Shown one piece after another: positions 41,039-50,377 of a DNA stretch of 64,000 bases (the stretch's first letter is position 1; every line of letters begins with the position of its first letter). Location: contig JACJZH010000003.1 in the NCBI GenBank assembly GCA_020635695.1, positions 390,460 to 454,459 on the forward strand, written 5' to 3'. Made by a program: the position numbers and the translations under genes. Origin of the DNA: Flavobacteriales bacterium. GTDB lineage: Bacteria > Bacteroidota > Bacteroidia > Flavobacteriales_F > PHOS-HE28. The notes under the pieces are model-generated. The model saw only the letters and a list, made by a program, of their open reading frames with translations. It was not told the DNA's origin and made no database searches.

Positions 41039-41473
41039 ATGCCCGTACACCGCCTGCTGCCGCTCCTTGGGATCTTCACCCTGATGTTCGCCTCGTGCAA
41101 GAAGGAGAGCAACACCACGGCAGGAGGAGTGCCGTTCAACCAGGTGGACATCCAGATCAACATCAACAACCCGGCCTACAACGACCTGGCAGTACCCGGG
41201 GGCTGGCTGTACCTGACCGGAGGATCCCTCGGGATCATCGTCTACCGCAATACCATCGACACGTTCACCGCGCTCGACCGCCATTGTCCCTACCAGCCAC
41301 AGGACCTGTGCCAGGTGGCGGTGGACAGCACCGAGATCACCGCACGCGACGCCGACTGCTGTGGCAGCGCCTTTCTCATCATCGACGGCAGCGTGACCCA
41401 GGGGCCCAGCGCCTTGGGGCTCCAGCAGTACAACACCACGTTCAACGGGACCACCCTGCGGATATTCAATTAG
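41039..41473 (+). CDS. Rieske-like lipoprotein with altered cluster ligands
   Basis: 144-aa protein with a lipoprotein signal (LLGIFTLMFASC, Cys as lipid acceptor, followed by KKES). The body resembles Rieske [2Fe-2S] folds of Bacteroidota lipoproteins: ALDRHCPYQPQDLC in place of the first ligand loop and DADCCGSAFLIIDGSVTQGPSALGLQQYN in place of the second. Canonical proteins have CxH and CxxH; here the His after each Cys is absent (HCPY, DCCGS), so an ordinary Rieske cluster is unlikely. The two loops could instead form a disulfide. Function unknown. A heptamer array and terminator follow. Confidence 0.7.
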   Translation: MPVHRLLPLLGIFTLMFASCKKESNTTAGGVPFNQVDIQININNPAYNDLAVPGGWLYLTGGSLGIIVYRNTIDTFTALDRHCPYQPQDLCQVAVDSTEITARDADCCGSAFLIIDGSVTQGPSALGLQQYNTTFNGTTLRIFN

Positions 41474-41475
41474 GT

Positions 41476-41538
41476 GGGTTGGGGGTTGAATGTTGAATGT
41501 TGGAGGTTGGAAGTTGGAGGTTGGAGGTTGGAGGTTGC
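41476..41538. repeat. Heptanucleotide array, GGTTGG/GGTTGA type (9 units)
   Basis: GGGTTGG, GGGTTGA, ATGTTGA, ATGTTGG, AGGTTGG, AAGTTGG, AGGTTGG twice and AGGTTGC in strict phase. It starts 2 bases after the Rieske-like gene's stop and lies between convergent genes, the one array not near a start codon. Confidence 0.95.
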
Positions 41539-41547
41539 ATGAACGAA

Positions 41548-41575
41548 GAACGGCGGACCCTGGGGCCCGCCGTTC
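41548..41575. terminator. Hairpin terminator between the Rieske-like gene and ahcY
   Basis: GAACGGCGG (41548-41556) pairs with CCGCCGTTC (41567-41575). It is followed by GTTGTT on the plus strand and TTCGTTC on the minus strand, so it may serve both convergent genes. Confidence 0.65.
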
Positions 41576-41597
41576 GTTGTTGGGATGAGCGCTGCGC

Positions 41598-42914
<1,317 letters not shown>

Positions 42915-42955
42915 GAACTCGTGGTCTTGGATGTCCGGTGCTTGTCCGGGGCCGC

Positions 42956-42963
42956 AAAGGTAA
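42956..42963 (-). promoter_or_regulatory. -7 element for ahcY
   Basis: The minus strand reads TACCTTTG, a full match, about 42 nt before the start at 42914. The short leader shows no SAM or SAH riboswitch features. Confidence 0.6.
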
Positions 42964-42995
42964 CGATCGATGAACGCCCGGACGTCCGATCCGGT

Positions 42996-44408
42996 TCAAC
43001 GCACCCGGGCGATGCACCAACCGTCCTCGCGTTCCGCAAGGACGTCCAGTCCCTGTTCGCGGGCCCGCTCCCAGTTCACCGCGGGTGGCAGCCCACCCCA
43101 TTGCCGTTCCAGGTCCCGGGGACGCACCACGAGGTAGGCCTCCGGCGTGAATGCCCCGATCTCCCCGTACCAGAGCTCGATCACGTTGGCGTCCGGCAGC
43201 AGTTCATCCAGCGCCGCGCCCATGCCGTGCGTATACACCTGCCCCGCACCGAGACGACGCAATTCGTCAGCCACCTCGTGCTCCATGCGGGCCTGTTGCA
43301 CGAAGGGCACCATGGCCCGGACGAACAAGGCAGCCTGCACGACCACGAGCAATGGCCACGTCCTGCGAAGCCTGGCGATCGGACCGCTGGAACGAGCGAT
43401 GACCCGCTGGAAGGCAGGTGCGTACGCCACCGCCAGGAACGGCTGCGCGAACAGGTACACCCGGTCGTTCTGATAGGGCATGCCCGCGACGAACAGCAGA
43501 TAGACCAGCGCCAGCAGGACAGCCATTCCGATGACCGGGTCCTTCAGGTCCTGCCGGCGCACGAAGGGAAGGAGCACGACCGCCATGGTCAGGAAGCCCG
43601 GATGAACGAGCACCAACAAGGCCCTGAGCACATTGGGCAACGTGTAGGTCAGGAGCCCGTCGTCCGATCGGAGCTCCCGGCGGAACAGGTTCATGAACGA
43701 CCAGTCCGACAAGAGGCCCTCCCTGCCGATGTGCTCCCAGAGCAGGATCGCCGCCACCGCCGCGACCACCGTGATCGCCGTGATCCACAGGTACCGGGCA
43801 CGGGGCGGAAGGACCTTCCACAGGCCGTAGGCCCACCAGCAGCCAAGCACCGCCAGCATCGGAAGTGCCGCCAGGCGGAAGGCCAGGCTGAGCAGCGACA
43901 GGGCGACCGCCAGCAACAGATGGCCCACGCGCCCGCCCTGGTGCCACCGTACGGTCATCAGGAAGGAACCGAACAACGACGCCAGTGCGGGCACATCGCT
44001 CATCACCACCAGCGAAGCGCGAAGCAGGAAGGGTGAAAGCCCGCAGGCGAGCAGCACGTACACCGTGCTCCAACGACCCGGTACGAAGCCCTTCACCAGG
44101 GCATGCACCATCCCCAGCAGCGCGATGAACGCGACCACGCAGACCAAGCGGAGCGCGATGGCCTCTCCGCCCAGCACCGGTCCGAGCAGGGCGCCCACCA
44201 GAGGATAGCCGTGCGGATGCTCGGAAAGGACGGGCCGGGGTCCGCCTCCGGGCCATGCGCTCCAGGCCTTGGACAGCCTCAGGTAGTCATACGCATCCTG
44301 CCCGTTCAGGCCGTCAAAACCCACCCAGGCCAGGCCCAACAACGCCGCCAACATGGGCACGGCGGACCACATCCAGGAGGACCCGCGGGCCTTGAGCTCC
44401 TTCACCAC
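42996..44408 (-). CDS. Polytopic GT-C (family 39-like) glycosyltransferase, putative
   Basis: 470-aa membrane protein with about 10-12 helices. The first periplasmic loop has NGQDAYDYLRLSKAW, with the acidic residue expected of GT-C enzymes that use lipid-phosphate sugars, and SEHPHGYPLVGALLG follows. The C-terminal ~90 residues are soluble (VYTHGMGAALDELLPDANVIELWYGE). It resembles ArnT/PMT-like proteins of unknown acceptor. A flippase gene starts divergently 34 bases away. I prefer the GTG at 44408 because a TACATTCA promoter-like element ends 4 nt before it; an ATG at 44441 would leave no room for a promoter. Confidence 0.72.
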   Translation of the reverse strand: MVKELKARGSSWMWSAVPMLAALLGLAWVGFDGLNGQDAYDYLRLSKAWSAWPGGGPRPVLSEHPHGYPLVGALLGPVLGGEAIALRLVCVVAFIALLGMVHALVKGFVPGRWSTVYVLLACGLSPFLLRASLVVMSDVPALASLFGSFLMTVRWHQGGRVGHLLLAVALSLLSLAFRLAALPMLAVLGCWWAYGLWKVLPPRARYLWITAITVVAAVAAILLWEHIGREGLLSDWSFMNLFRRELRSDDGLLTYTLPNVLRALLVLVHPGFLTMAVVLLPFVRRQDLKDPVIGMAVLLALVYLLFVAGMPYQNDRVYLFAQPFLAVAYAPAFQRVIARSSGPIARLRRTWPLLVVVQAALFVRAMVPFVQQARMEHEVADELRRLGAGQVYTHGMGAALDELLPDANVIELWYGEIGAFTPEAYLVVRPRDLERQWGGLPPAVNWERAREQGLDVLAEREDGWCIARVR

Positions 44409-44412
44409 GGCG

Positions 44413-44420
44413 TGAATGTA
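44413..44420 (-). promoter_or_regulatory. Weak -7 element for the GT-C gene
   Basis: The minus strand reads TACATTCA, two changes from TAnnTTTG, 4 nt before the proposed GTG. Confidence 0.3.
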
Positions 44421-44442
44421 GGCGCACGACCTCGGCCACATT

Positions 44443-45642
44443 GTGCACCTTCACCGCGTGACCACCCGGCTGCAACGCAGATACCTGGCCACGAGCGGCT
44501 CGGTGCTCAGGCATGTGGCCCAGCCGGCCGGGACCCTGGCGATCTCGTGGCTGGTGATCGGACGGACGGGCACCGCGACCTGGGGAGCCTGTGTGTCCAT
44601 GCTCATCACCATTCAGCTGCTGGTCCATCTGGTGCAATGGGGGCAGCGGGACCTGCTGCTGCGGGACCTGAGCGATGGCAGAACGGATGCCTCGGCCTTG
44701 TGGTGGACCAACCTGTGCACCCGGGTCCCTTTCCTGGCCATCCTGCTGATGCCGTTGGTGCTCTTCCCGGAGGTCCCGGGCGCCATCGTTTTGGGCTGGG
44801 GCCTGATGGCCGCCCTGAGCGCATCCATGGAACCCCTGGTGGTGCACACCAAGCGCTTTCACCAGGCGCTGCTGGCCGATCTGGCCGGTCTGCTGGCACA
44901 GCTCGCGACCCTCGTGGCCACCGGAACGATCGATCCGGCCCTGGTCGTCGCCTCCTTCGCCATCGGACAATTGGTCCGGGCCGTGGGCATCTGGATCGCC
45001 GTTGGCCGTCCCGGGCCGCTGTCCTGGCGCTGGGCGCCCCATCATCATCTGGCCGAGGCCTTTCCGTTCGTGTTGATCGGCCTGGGCGGGCTTCTGGCCA
45101 CCCGCGCGGACCTCTACACCATGGCCTGGCTCGTGGATGACGATGCGCTCGGCTCCTACCAGGTGATCGCCGGCCTGTTCCTGCAACTCCAGGTGCTTCC
45201 AGGCCTCCTGGTGAAGCCCCATCTGCCGGCCTTGATGCGGCTCGGCGAACGCTCCCTGATCCACCATGCCGCACGACGACTCCTCCTCGGCGCACTGCTG
45301 GCGGTCCCGGCAACGATGATCGTCCTGATCGTGCTTCGGGCGTTCTTCCACGTTGCACCGGACATGGGCGTCCTGTTGGCGGGCGCTCTTTCCGTGGTCC
45401 CGGCGAGTGCCTATGTGGTGCTCCTTCCCCGGGTGCTCGGTCTTGGACAGGAGCGGCGCCTGATGGCCCTGTCCTTCCTGGCCGCAGGGATCCTGGTCGT
45501 CATCACCCTGGTGCTGGTCCCGTTCCTCGGTATCGCAGGCGGGCTCTGGGGAACCGCATGCGCCCAATGGACCATCCTTGCCGGAGCCTGGCGTTTCCTG
45601 ATGAAGAGGCCACCTTTGTGGTCCGCCGACCGTCAACCTTAG
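44443..45642 (+). CDS. Polysaccharide flippase (Wzx/MATE-like), putative
   Basis: 399-aa membrane protein with about 12 helices and no large soluble domain. The N-terminal RYLATSGSVLRHVAQPAGTLAISWLVI and the central FPFVLIGLGGLLATRADLYTMAWLVDDDALGSYQVI follow the pattern of lipid-linked oligosaccharide flippases. It begins a plus-strand run whose next genes follow at gaps of 2-5 bases. It is likely to translocate a glycolipid made by neighbouring enzymes, but no partner specificity can be read. The GTG start is the first usable codon after the divergent gene. Confidence 0.78.
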   Translation: MHLHRVTTRLQRRYLATSGSVLRHVAQPAGTLAISWLVIGRTGTATWGACVSMLITIQLLVHLVQWGQRDLLLRDLSDGRTDASALWWTNLCTRVPFLAILLMPLVLFPEVPGAIVLGWGLMAALSASMEPLVVHTKRFHQALLADLAGLLAQLATLVATGTIDPALVVASFAIGQLVRAVGIWIAVGRPGPLSWRWAPHHHLAEAFPFVLIGLGGLLATRADLYTMAWLVDDDALGSYQVIAGLFLQLQVLPGLLVKPHLPALMRLGERSLIHHAARRLLLGALLAVPATMIVLIVLRAFFHVAPDMGVLLAGALSVVPASAYVVLLPRVLGLGQERRLMALSFLAAGILVVITLVLVPFLGIAGGLWGTACAQWTILAGAWRFLMKRPPLWSADRQP

Positions 45643-45647
45643 GCTCC

Positions 45648-46583
45648 ATGCCCTTAGCTCAGACCCGGACCGAGACCGATGCGGTGCAAGCCTCCGTGCT
45701 CCGGACGCTGGCCTATTTCGACATCTTCCGGCATCCGGTCACGGTGGACGAACTGGCCCGCTTCTCCGACCGCACCCTGGAACGGGAGCGCCTGCTGGCG
45801 ACCCTGGAAGCACTGAGGTCCGAAGGCCTTGTGCAGCGGCATGAGGGGCATTGGTCCCTGAGGGATGCCTCCAAGGCGGTGCTCGGTCGCCGAGAGGACG
45901 AGGAACGGGCCCGCCAGCGCATGCCACGTGCGGAGGCCATGGCCCGGCGCATCGCCGCATTCCCCTTCGTGCGGGCCGTGTTCGTGAGCGGCAGCCTGAG
46001 CAAGGGGCGCCTGGCCGATGACGGCGACATCGACTTCTTCATCATCACCGCACCGGGGCGCCTCTGGCTGGCACGCACGCTGTTGGTGCTCTACAAGAAG
46101 GTGTTCCTGTTGAACAGCCGGCGTGACTTCTGTGTGAACTACTTCCTGGACACCGAGCACCTGGCCGTGGAGGACCGGAACCGCTTCACCGCCATGGAAG
46201 TGGCCACCCTGTTGCCCATGTACGGCAACGGCACCACCGAGGCCTTCTTCGCCCGGAACGCCTGGGCCTTTGAACAGCTGCCGGGTGCGGACCCGCGCCC
46301 CAGCCTGGAGGTGGCCGAGGGCGACACCCCCCGCAAGCGCCGGTGGGAACGCCGGCTTTCCGGGGCGCTGGGCGAGACCCTCGATGGCTGGTGCATGCGA
46401 CTCACCTGGCGGTACTGGCAGATCAAGTTCCCCCACATGGACCGCGGCAGCTTCGAGGTGGCCCTGCGCACACGCAGCTACGTGAGCAAGCACCACCCGC
46501 GCAACTTCCAGCAGCGGGTGCTGGATGCGCTTCGCGGCAGGCTGTGCGAACTGGAACGCCGTGTGGGCCTTCCCCTGCAGTGA
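45648..46583 (+). CDS. Nucleotidyltransferase-fold protein
   Basis: 311-aa protein. The N-terminal ~90 residues form a winged-helix-like segment (LRTLAYFDIFRHPVTVDELARFS). Then comes a Pol-beta-type nucleotidyltransferase core with the catalytic pattern VSGSLSKGRLADDGDIDFFII (GS followed by DxD). The C-terminal ~150 residues are helical (MEVATLLPMYGN, RRWERRLSGALGETLDGW). Such proteins add nucleotides to small molecules, RNA or proteins; which one applies here is unknown. It starts 5 bases after the flippase and 2 bases before a radical SAM gene, a linkage I recall from other Bacteroidota. Confidence 0.75.
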   Translation: MPLAQTRTETDAVQASVLRTLAYFDIFRHPVTVDELARFSDRTLERERLLATLEALRSEGLVQRHEGHWSLRDASKAVLGRREDEERARQRMPRAEAMARRIAAFPFVRAVFVSGSLSKGRLADDGDIDFFIITAPGRLWLARTLLVLYKKVFLLNSRRDFCVNYFLDTEHLAVEDRNRFTAMEVATLLPMYGNGTTEAFFARNAWAFEQLPGADPRPSLEVAEGDTPRKRRWERRLSGALGETLDGWCMRLTWRYWQIKFPHMDRGSFEVALRTRSYVSKHHPRNFQQRVLDALRGRLCELERRVGLPLQ

Positions 46584-46585
46584 CG

Positions 46586-48022
46586 ATGGCCCGCGTGCTC
46601 ACCGCCTCCGGTTACTTCTACCGCCTGGACCCCAAGCAGTGGCGCGACGGACGCCCCTACCCGCCCCTGGGCACCCTGCAACTGGCCGCGGTCCTGCGTG
46701 AGGCCGGCCATGAGGTGGAGGTCTTCGACACCGGTCTCCGTCACGGCCCGGACGAGATCCGGGAAGCGCTCGACCGCTGGAAACCGGATATCCTGATCTT
46801 GCAGGACGACGGTTTCAACTACCTGACCAAGATGTGCCTCACCGTGATGCGCGAGGCCGTGCTGCGCATGATCGACCTGGGACGTGCCGCTGGCTGCCGG
46901 GTGGCGGTGAACAGCTCCGATTCCACCGACCATCCGGAGACCTACCTGAACGCCGGCGCGGAGGCCGTGGTGCTGGGCGAGAGCGAGGACATCCTGCGCC
47001 AGCTCGTGCAGCGCTGGTCCGATGGCGCGGACTGGCAGGACGTGCCCGGCACCGTGCGCCTGGAGGGCGGTGAAGTGGTCTCGACCCCGAAGCCCCCGGT
47101 GATGCGCGACCTGGACGCATTGCCCCTGCCGGCCTGGGACCTGGTGGACACGCGGCCCTACGCGGCCATCTGGCGGAAAAGCCAGGGTTTCTTCTCGCTG
47201 AACATGGCCACCACGCGCGGCTGTCCCTTCAAGTGCAACTGGTGCGCCAAGCCCATCTATGGCAACCGCTACAACAGCCGCTCGCCGGAACATGTGGCGG
47301 ACGAATTGGAACTGCTCCAACGCCTGCACCGGCCGGACCACATCTGGTTCGCCGACGACATCTTCGGCCTGAAGCCCGGCTGGGTGCAGCGCTTCCGCGA
47401 CGTGCTGCGCGAACGGGGGCTGGAACTGCGCTACAAGATGCAGGGCCGGGTGGACCTGCTGCTGGAGGACGACACCATCGAGGCGCTGGCCCAGAGCGGG
47501 CTGGAGGAGGTGTGGGTGGGCGCCGAGAGCGGCAGCCAGGCCATCCTGGACGCCATGGACAAGGGCACCACCGTGGCCCAGATCGAGGAGGCCACCCGGC
47601 GGCTGCAGGCGCACGGCATCCGCGTGGGTCACTTCCTGCAGTTCGGCTACCTGGGCGAAACACCTGAGCAGGTGGAGGAGACCATCCGCATGGTGGAGCG
47701 CACCCTGCCGGACGACATCGGCGTGTCCGTTTCCTATCCGCTGCCGGGAACGCCCTTCCACGATCGCGTGAAGGCCGACCTGGGCGACAAGGCCAACTGG
47801 ACCGACAGCGACGACCTGGCCATGATGTTCCGGAACCGCCACCGGCCCGCGTACTACAAACGGCTGCACCGCTACGTGCACAAGCGCTTCCGGCGGGCGC
47901 AGGCCCTGGGTGCGCTGCGGGGCAAGGTGGCCTTCACTCCGCGCCGGGTGCTCTCCGGCCTGTACTATGCTCCGGCCGCCTTCGTGGAAAGCCTGCGCGT
48001 GTCGGCGCTGGCCAGAAGTTGA
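46586..48022 (+). CDS. B12-binding radical SAM enzyme
   Basis: 478-aa protein. The N-terminal Rossmann domain (about 1-150) has PPLGTLQLAAVLREAGHEVEVFDT and DILILQDDGFNYL, like cobalamin-binding domains, but lacks the classical DxHxxG motif. The radical SAM barrel starts with the cluster motif CPFKCNWC (Cys213, Cys217, Cys220), followed by HIWFADDIFGLKPGW and EEVWVGAESGSQAILDAMDKGTT. Members methylate or rearrange unactivated carbons or make hopanoid, lipid and natural-product changes. The C-terminal ~100 residues are helical. It is between a nucleotidyltransferase and two methyltransferases, suggesting a shared small-molecule or lipid product. Confidence 0.85.
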   Translation: MARVLTASGYFYRLDPKQWRDGRPYPPLGTLQLAAVLREAGHEVEVFDTGLRHGPDEIREALDRWKPDILILQDDGFNYLTKMCLTVMREAVLRMIDLGRAAGCRVAVNSSDSTDHPETYLNAGAEAVVLGESEDILRQLVQRWSDGADWQDVPGTVRLEGGEVVSTPKPPVMRDLDALPLPAWDLVDTRPYAAIWRKSQGFFSLNMATTRGCPFKCNWCAKPIYGNRYNSRSPEHVADELELLQRLHRPDHIWFADDIFGLKPGWVQRFRDVLRERGLELRYKMQGRVDLLLEDDTIEALAQSGLEEVWVGAESGSQAILDAMDKGTTVAQIEEATRRLQAHGIRVGHFLQFGYLGETPEQVEETIRMVERTLPDDIGVSVSYPLPGTPFHDRVKADLGDKANWTDSDDLAMMFRNRHRPAYYKRLHRYVHKRFRRAQALGALRGKVAFTPRRVLSGLYYAPAAFVESLRVSALARS

Positions 48023-48025
48023 GCC

Positions 48026-48829
48026 ATGGGCACCGCCAGCACTTCCCCGGCGCTCGAGGCCTTCAGCCAGCAGGCCCCCGTGTTCGATGCCATCGACCGC
48101 GAGAACGCACTGATCGGGCGCATGCGAGCCATCGTGCGGAATGCGGCCCGGCGGCACATGCAGCCAGGCGAACGCCTGCTGGAACTGAACGCGGGCACGG
48201 GCATCGACAGCCTGTTCTTCTCGGAGCAGGGACTGCAGGTGCTGGCCACCGATGCGGCACCCGGCATGCTCGCCCAGCTGGAAGCCCGGCGCAACGCCCA
48301 TCCTGAGCTCCGACTCGCTGTACAGGAACGCTCCTTCCTGGACTTGGACACCCTGCCCGCGGAAGGCTTCGATCACGTCTTCAGCAATTTCGGAGGCATC
48401 AACTGCACACCCGATCTGGAACGTGTGCTCGCTGGCGTGGACCATGTGCTGCGGCCCGGAGGCACCTGCGCCCTGGTGATCATGCCGCGCTTCAGTCCGT
48501 GGGAACTGCTGGCCGCGCTGAAGGGGCATTTCCGGCTGGCGTTCCGGCGCTGGCGGAGAGGGGGTGCGCCTGCGCAGGTGGAGGGCGTGTCCTTCCCCTG
48601 CCACTACCATGAAGCCTCGGAAGTGCGCCGACTGTTGGGCGAACGCTACGCTGTATTGGAACAGCGGGCGCTTTCGCTGCTGGTACCGCCGCCGCATGTG
48701 GAACAGTTCGACCGGAAGCACCCGCGGCTCTACCGGACCCTGGACCGGATGGAGGAGGCCCTGGCCCACCGCTGGCCGTTCCGCGCCTGGGGCGACCACT
48801 ACCTGATCATCCTGCGGAAGCGCGCATGA
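48026..48829 (+). CDS. Class I SAM-dependent methyltransferase (first of two)
   Basis: 267-aa protein. The SAM-binding loop is LLELNAGTGIDSLFFSEQG (about 51-69), followed by VLATDAAPGMLAQLEAR and the DHVFSNFGGINCTPDLERVL strand region. The second half has IMPRFSPWELLAALKGHFRLAF and a C-terminal RAWGDHYLIILRKR, typical of small-molecule or lipid methyltransferases. The acceptor is unknown. It is 3 bases from the radical SAM gene and overlaps the next gene by ATGA. Confidence 0.85.
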   Translation: MGTASTSPALEAFSQQAPVFDAIDRENALIGRMRAIVRNAARRHMQPGERLLELNAGTGIDSLFFSEQGLQVLATDAAPGMLAQLEARRNAHPELRLAVQERSFLDLDTLPAEGFDHVFSNFGGINCTPDLERVLAGVDHVLRPGGTCALVIMPRFSPWELLAALKGHFRLAFRRWRRGGAPAQVEGVSFPCHYHEASEVRRLLGERYAVLEQRALSLLVPPPHVEQFDRKHPRLYRTLDRMEEALAHRWPFRAWGDHYLIILRKRA

Positions 48830-49599
48830 ACCCGGACCCCTGGCCCTGGCTGGCGGAGGCTCGGCGCCAACACGGCGTGTACCAAGGCCTTGCGTCCGAA
48901 GCGTTCAGCGAACGGTATGCGGCGGTACGGGGTGAAGAGGGCCGTCTGCTGCGCGATGAGGACGTGCTCCTGCTGCCCCGAGGCGGGTCCGGTCAACTGG
49001 CGGAGGAATGGAAGGTCCGGGCGGCCAGCAGCCGGCGGTTGGTGGAAGCCCTGCGCCTGTGGAAGGGCGGGGCGCGTGTCCTGGAGGTGGGCTGCGGCAA
49101 CGGCTGGCTATCGGCTTTGCTCCACCGGGCAGGGCACCGGGTGCTGGGCATCGACGCCTGCGTGCCCGAAGTGGAGCAGGCCGCACGCCTCTTCACCGGT
49201 CCCGCCTTCGCGCTGGCCGATCCCTGGTGGGCCTTGCTTCCCACAGGTGGGTTCGACGTGGTGGTCTTCGCCGCGAGCATCCAGTACTTCGCCGACATGC
49301 AGGCCGTGCTGGACCGGGCGCAGGAACTGCTGGCGGAAGGCGGCCAGGTGCATGTGCTGGACAGCATCCTCTACCCCGATGCCCCGGCCGCGCAAGCCGC
49401 CCTGGACCGTTCGAAGGCCTACTACACCGCCATGGGCCACCCGGACATGGCCACGCACTACCACGCCCATCGGCTGCCCGACCTGCTGGACCGCCCCGGA
49501 GCACAGGTGCTGCAGGGTCCCGACCGCGTGGCGCGGCTGCGCCGGATGGCCGGTCTTCCGGTGTCGCCCTTCACCCATGTGGTGATCGACAAGGGCTGA
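48826..49599 (+). CDS. Class I SAM-dependent methyltransferase (second of two)
   Basis: 257-aa protein, different from its neighbour. The SAM loop is VLEVGCGNGWLSALLHRAGH (about 85-104), followed by VLGIDACVPEVEQAARLF and FDVVVFAASIQYFADMQAVLDRA. The middle segment SILYPDAPAAQAALDRSKAYYTAMGHPDMATHYHAH is common in methyltransferases linked to surface-polysaccharide and lipid clusters. ATGA overlap with the first methyltransferase indicates matched production. Confidence 0.85.
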   Translation: MNPDPWPWLAEARRQHGVYQGLASEAFSERYAAVRGEEGRLLRDEDVLLLPRGGSGQLAEEWKVRAASSRRLVEALRLWKGGARVLEVGCGNGWLSALLHRAGHRVLGIDACVPEVEQAARLFTGPAFALADPWWALLPTGGFDVVVFAASIQYFADMQAVLDRAQELLAEGGQVHVLDSILYPDAPAAQAALDRSKAYYTAMGHPDMATHYHAHRLPDLLDRPGAQVLQGPDRVARLRRMAGLPVSPFTHVVIDKG

Positions 49600-49615
49600 A
49601 GCCGCCGCTCTTCGG

Positions 49616-49623
49616 TAAGTTCG
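49616..49623 (+). promoter_or_regulatory. -7 element 4 nt before the GGGP synthase start
   Basis: TAAGTTCG, one change from TAnnTTTG, ends 4 nt before the ATG at 49628. It suggests an internal promoter in the long plus-strand run. Confidence 0.5.
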
Positions 49624-49627
49624 CATC

Positions 49628-50377
49628 ATGGCCGGCGTGCTCCCGCTCCTGCAACAGGCCCGTGCCGAGGACCGCACCTTGCTGGGCGTGCTCATCGACC
49701 CCGACCACGCGGCCGACGGTGTACTGCTGGAACGCACCGTGCAGCACGCCTGCATGGCCAAGGCCGATGTGATCCTCGTGGGCGGCAGCCTGCTCACCAC
49801 CAACGGCTTCGATGCCTGCGTGAAGCGGGTGAAGGATCTCAGCGACCGGCCCGTGGTGCTCTTCCCCGGAAGCCCCGCCCAGTTGAGCGGGCATGCTGAT
49901 GCACTGCTCTTCCTCTCGCTGATCAGCGGCCGCAATCCGGAGCTGCTCATCGGGCACCACGTCACCTCCGCACCCACGGTGAAGGCCCTGGGGCTCGAGG
50001 CCATCCCCACCGGGTATTTGCTCGTGGACGGCGGACGGATGACCACCGCGCACTACGTGAGCCAGACCTCCCCCATCCCGCACGACAAGCCGGGCATCGC
50101 TGCAGCGACGGCACTGGCCGGGGAACTGCTGGGCCTGAAGGCCATCTACCTGGACACCGGCAGCGGTGCTCCAAGGACCGTGGCCCCGGACATGGTGAAG
50201 GCCGTGCGCCAGGCCGTGGACCTGCCCATCATCGTGGGCGGCGGCATCCGCAGCACCGAACAGGCGCAGGCCCTGTGCGAGGCGGGTGCGGACATGCTCG
50301 TGGTGGGCACCGCCTTCGAGGAGGACCCCGAGCGGGTGTTCGCATTGCGGGAGGCGGTCACCCTGGCACGCCGATGA
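49628..50377 (+). CDS. Geranylgeranylglyceryl phosphate synthase family protein
   Basis: 249-aa TIM-barrel prenyltransferase that joins a polyprenyl diphosphate to glycerol-1-phosphate. Motifs include LGVLIDPDHA, DVILVGGSLLT, the GYLLVDGGRMTTAHYVS strand, AIYLDTGSGAPRTV and PIIVGGGIRSTEQAQALCEAGADMLVVGTAFEE, which bind the glycerol phosphate. Bacteroidota have group II members; their products there are not firmly known and might be ether lipids or a precursor. A glycerol-1-phosphate dehydrogenase gene is not in the window. It lies 28 bases after the methyltransferases with its own near-leaderless promoter, and overlaps the next gene by ATGA. Confidence 0.9.
   Translation: MAGVLPLLQQARAEDRTLLGVLIDPDHAADGVLLERTVQHACMAKADVILVGGSLLTTNGFDACVKRVKDLSDRPVVLFPGSPAQLSGHADALLFLSLISGRNPELLIGHHVTSAPTVKALGLEAIPTGYLLVDGGRMTTAHYVSQTSPIPHDKPGIAAATALAGELLGLKAIYLDTGSGAPRTVAPDMVKAVRQAVDLPIIVGGGIRSTEQAQALCEAGADMLVVGTAFEEDPERVFALREAVTLARR

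Noticed and set aside
42915..42955. SAM or SAH riboswitch ahead of ahcY
   Set aside because: The leader is only about 40 nt and lacks the conserved core of these riboswitches.
46478..48799. 773-codon minus-strand open frame opposite the radical SAM and methyltransferase genes
   Set aside because: Shadow frame; the plus-strand genes have cluster-binding Cys residues and SAM loops.
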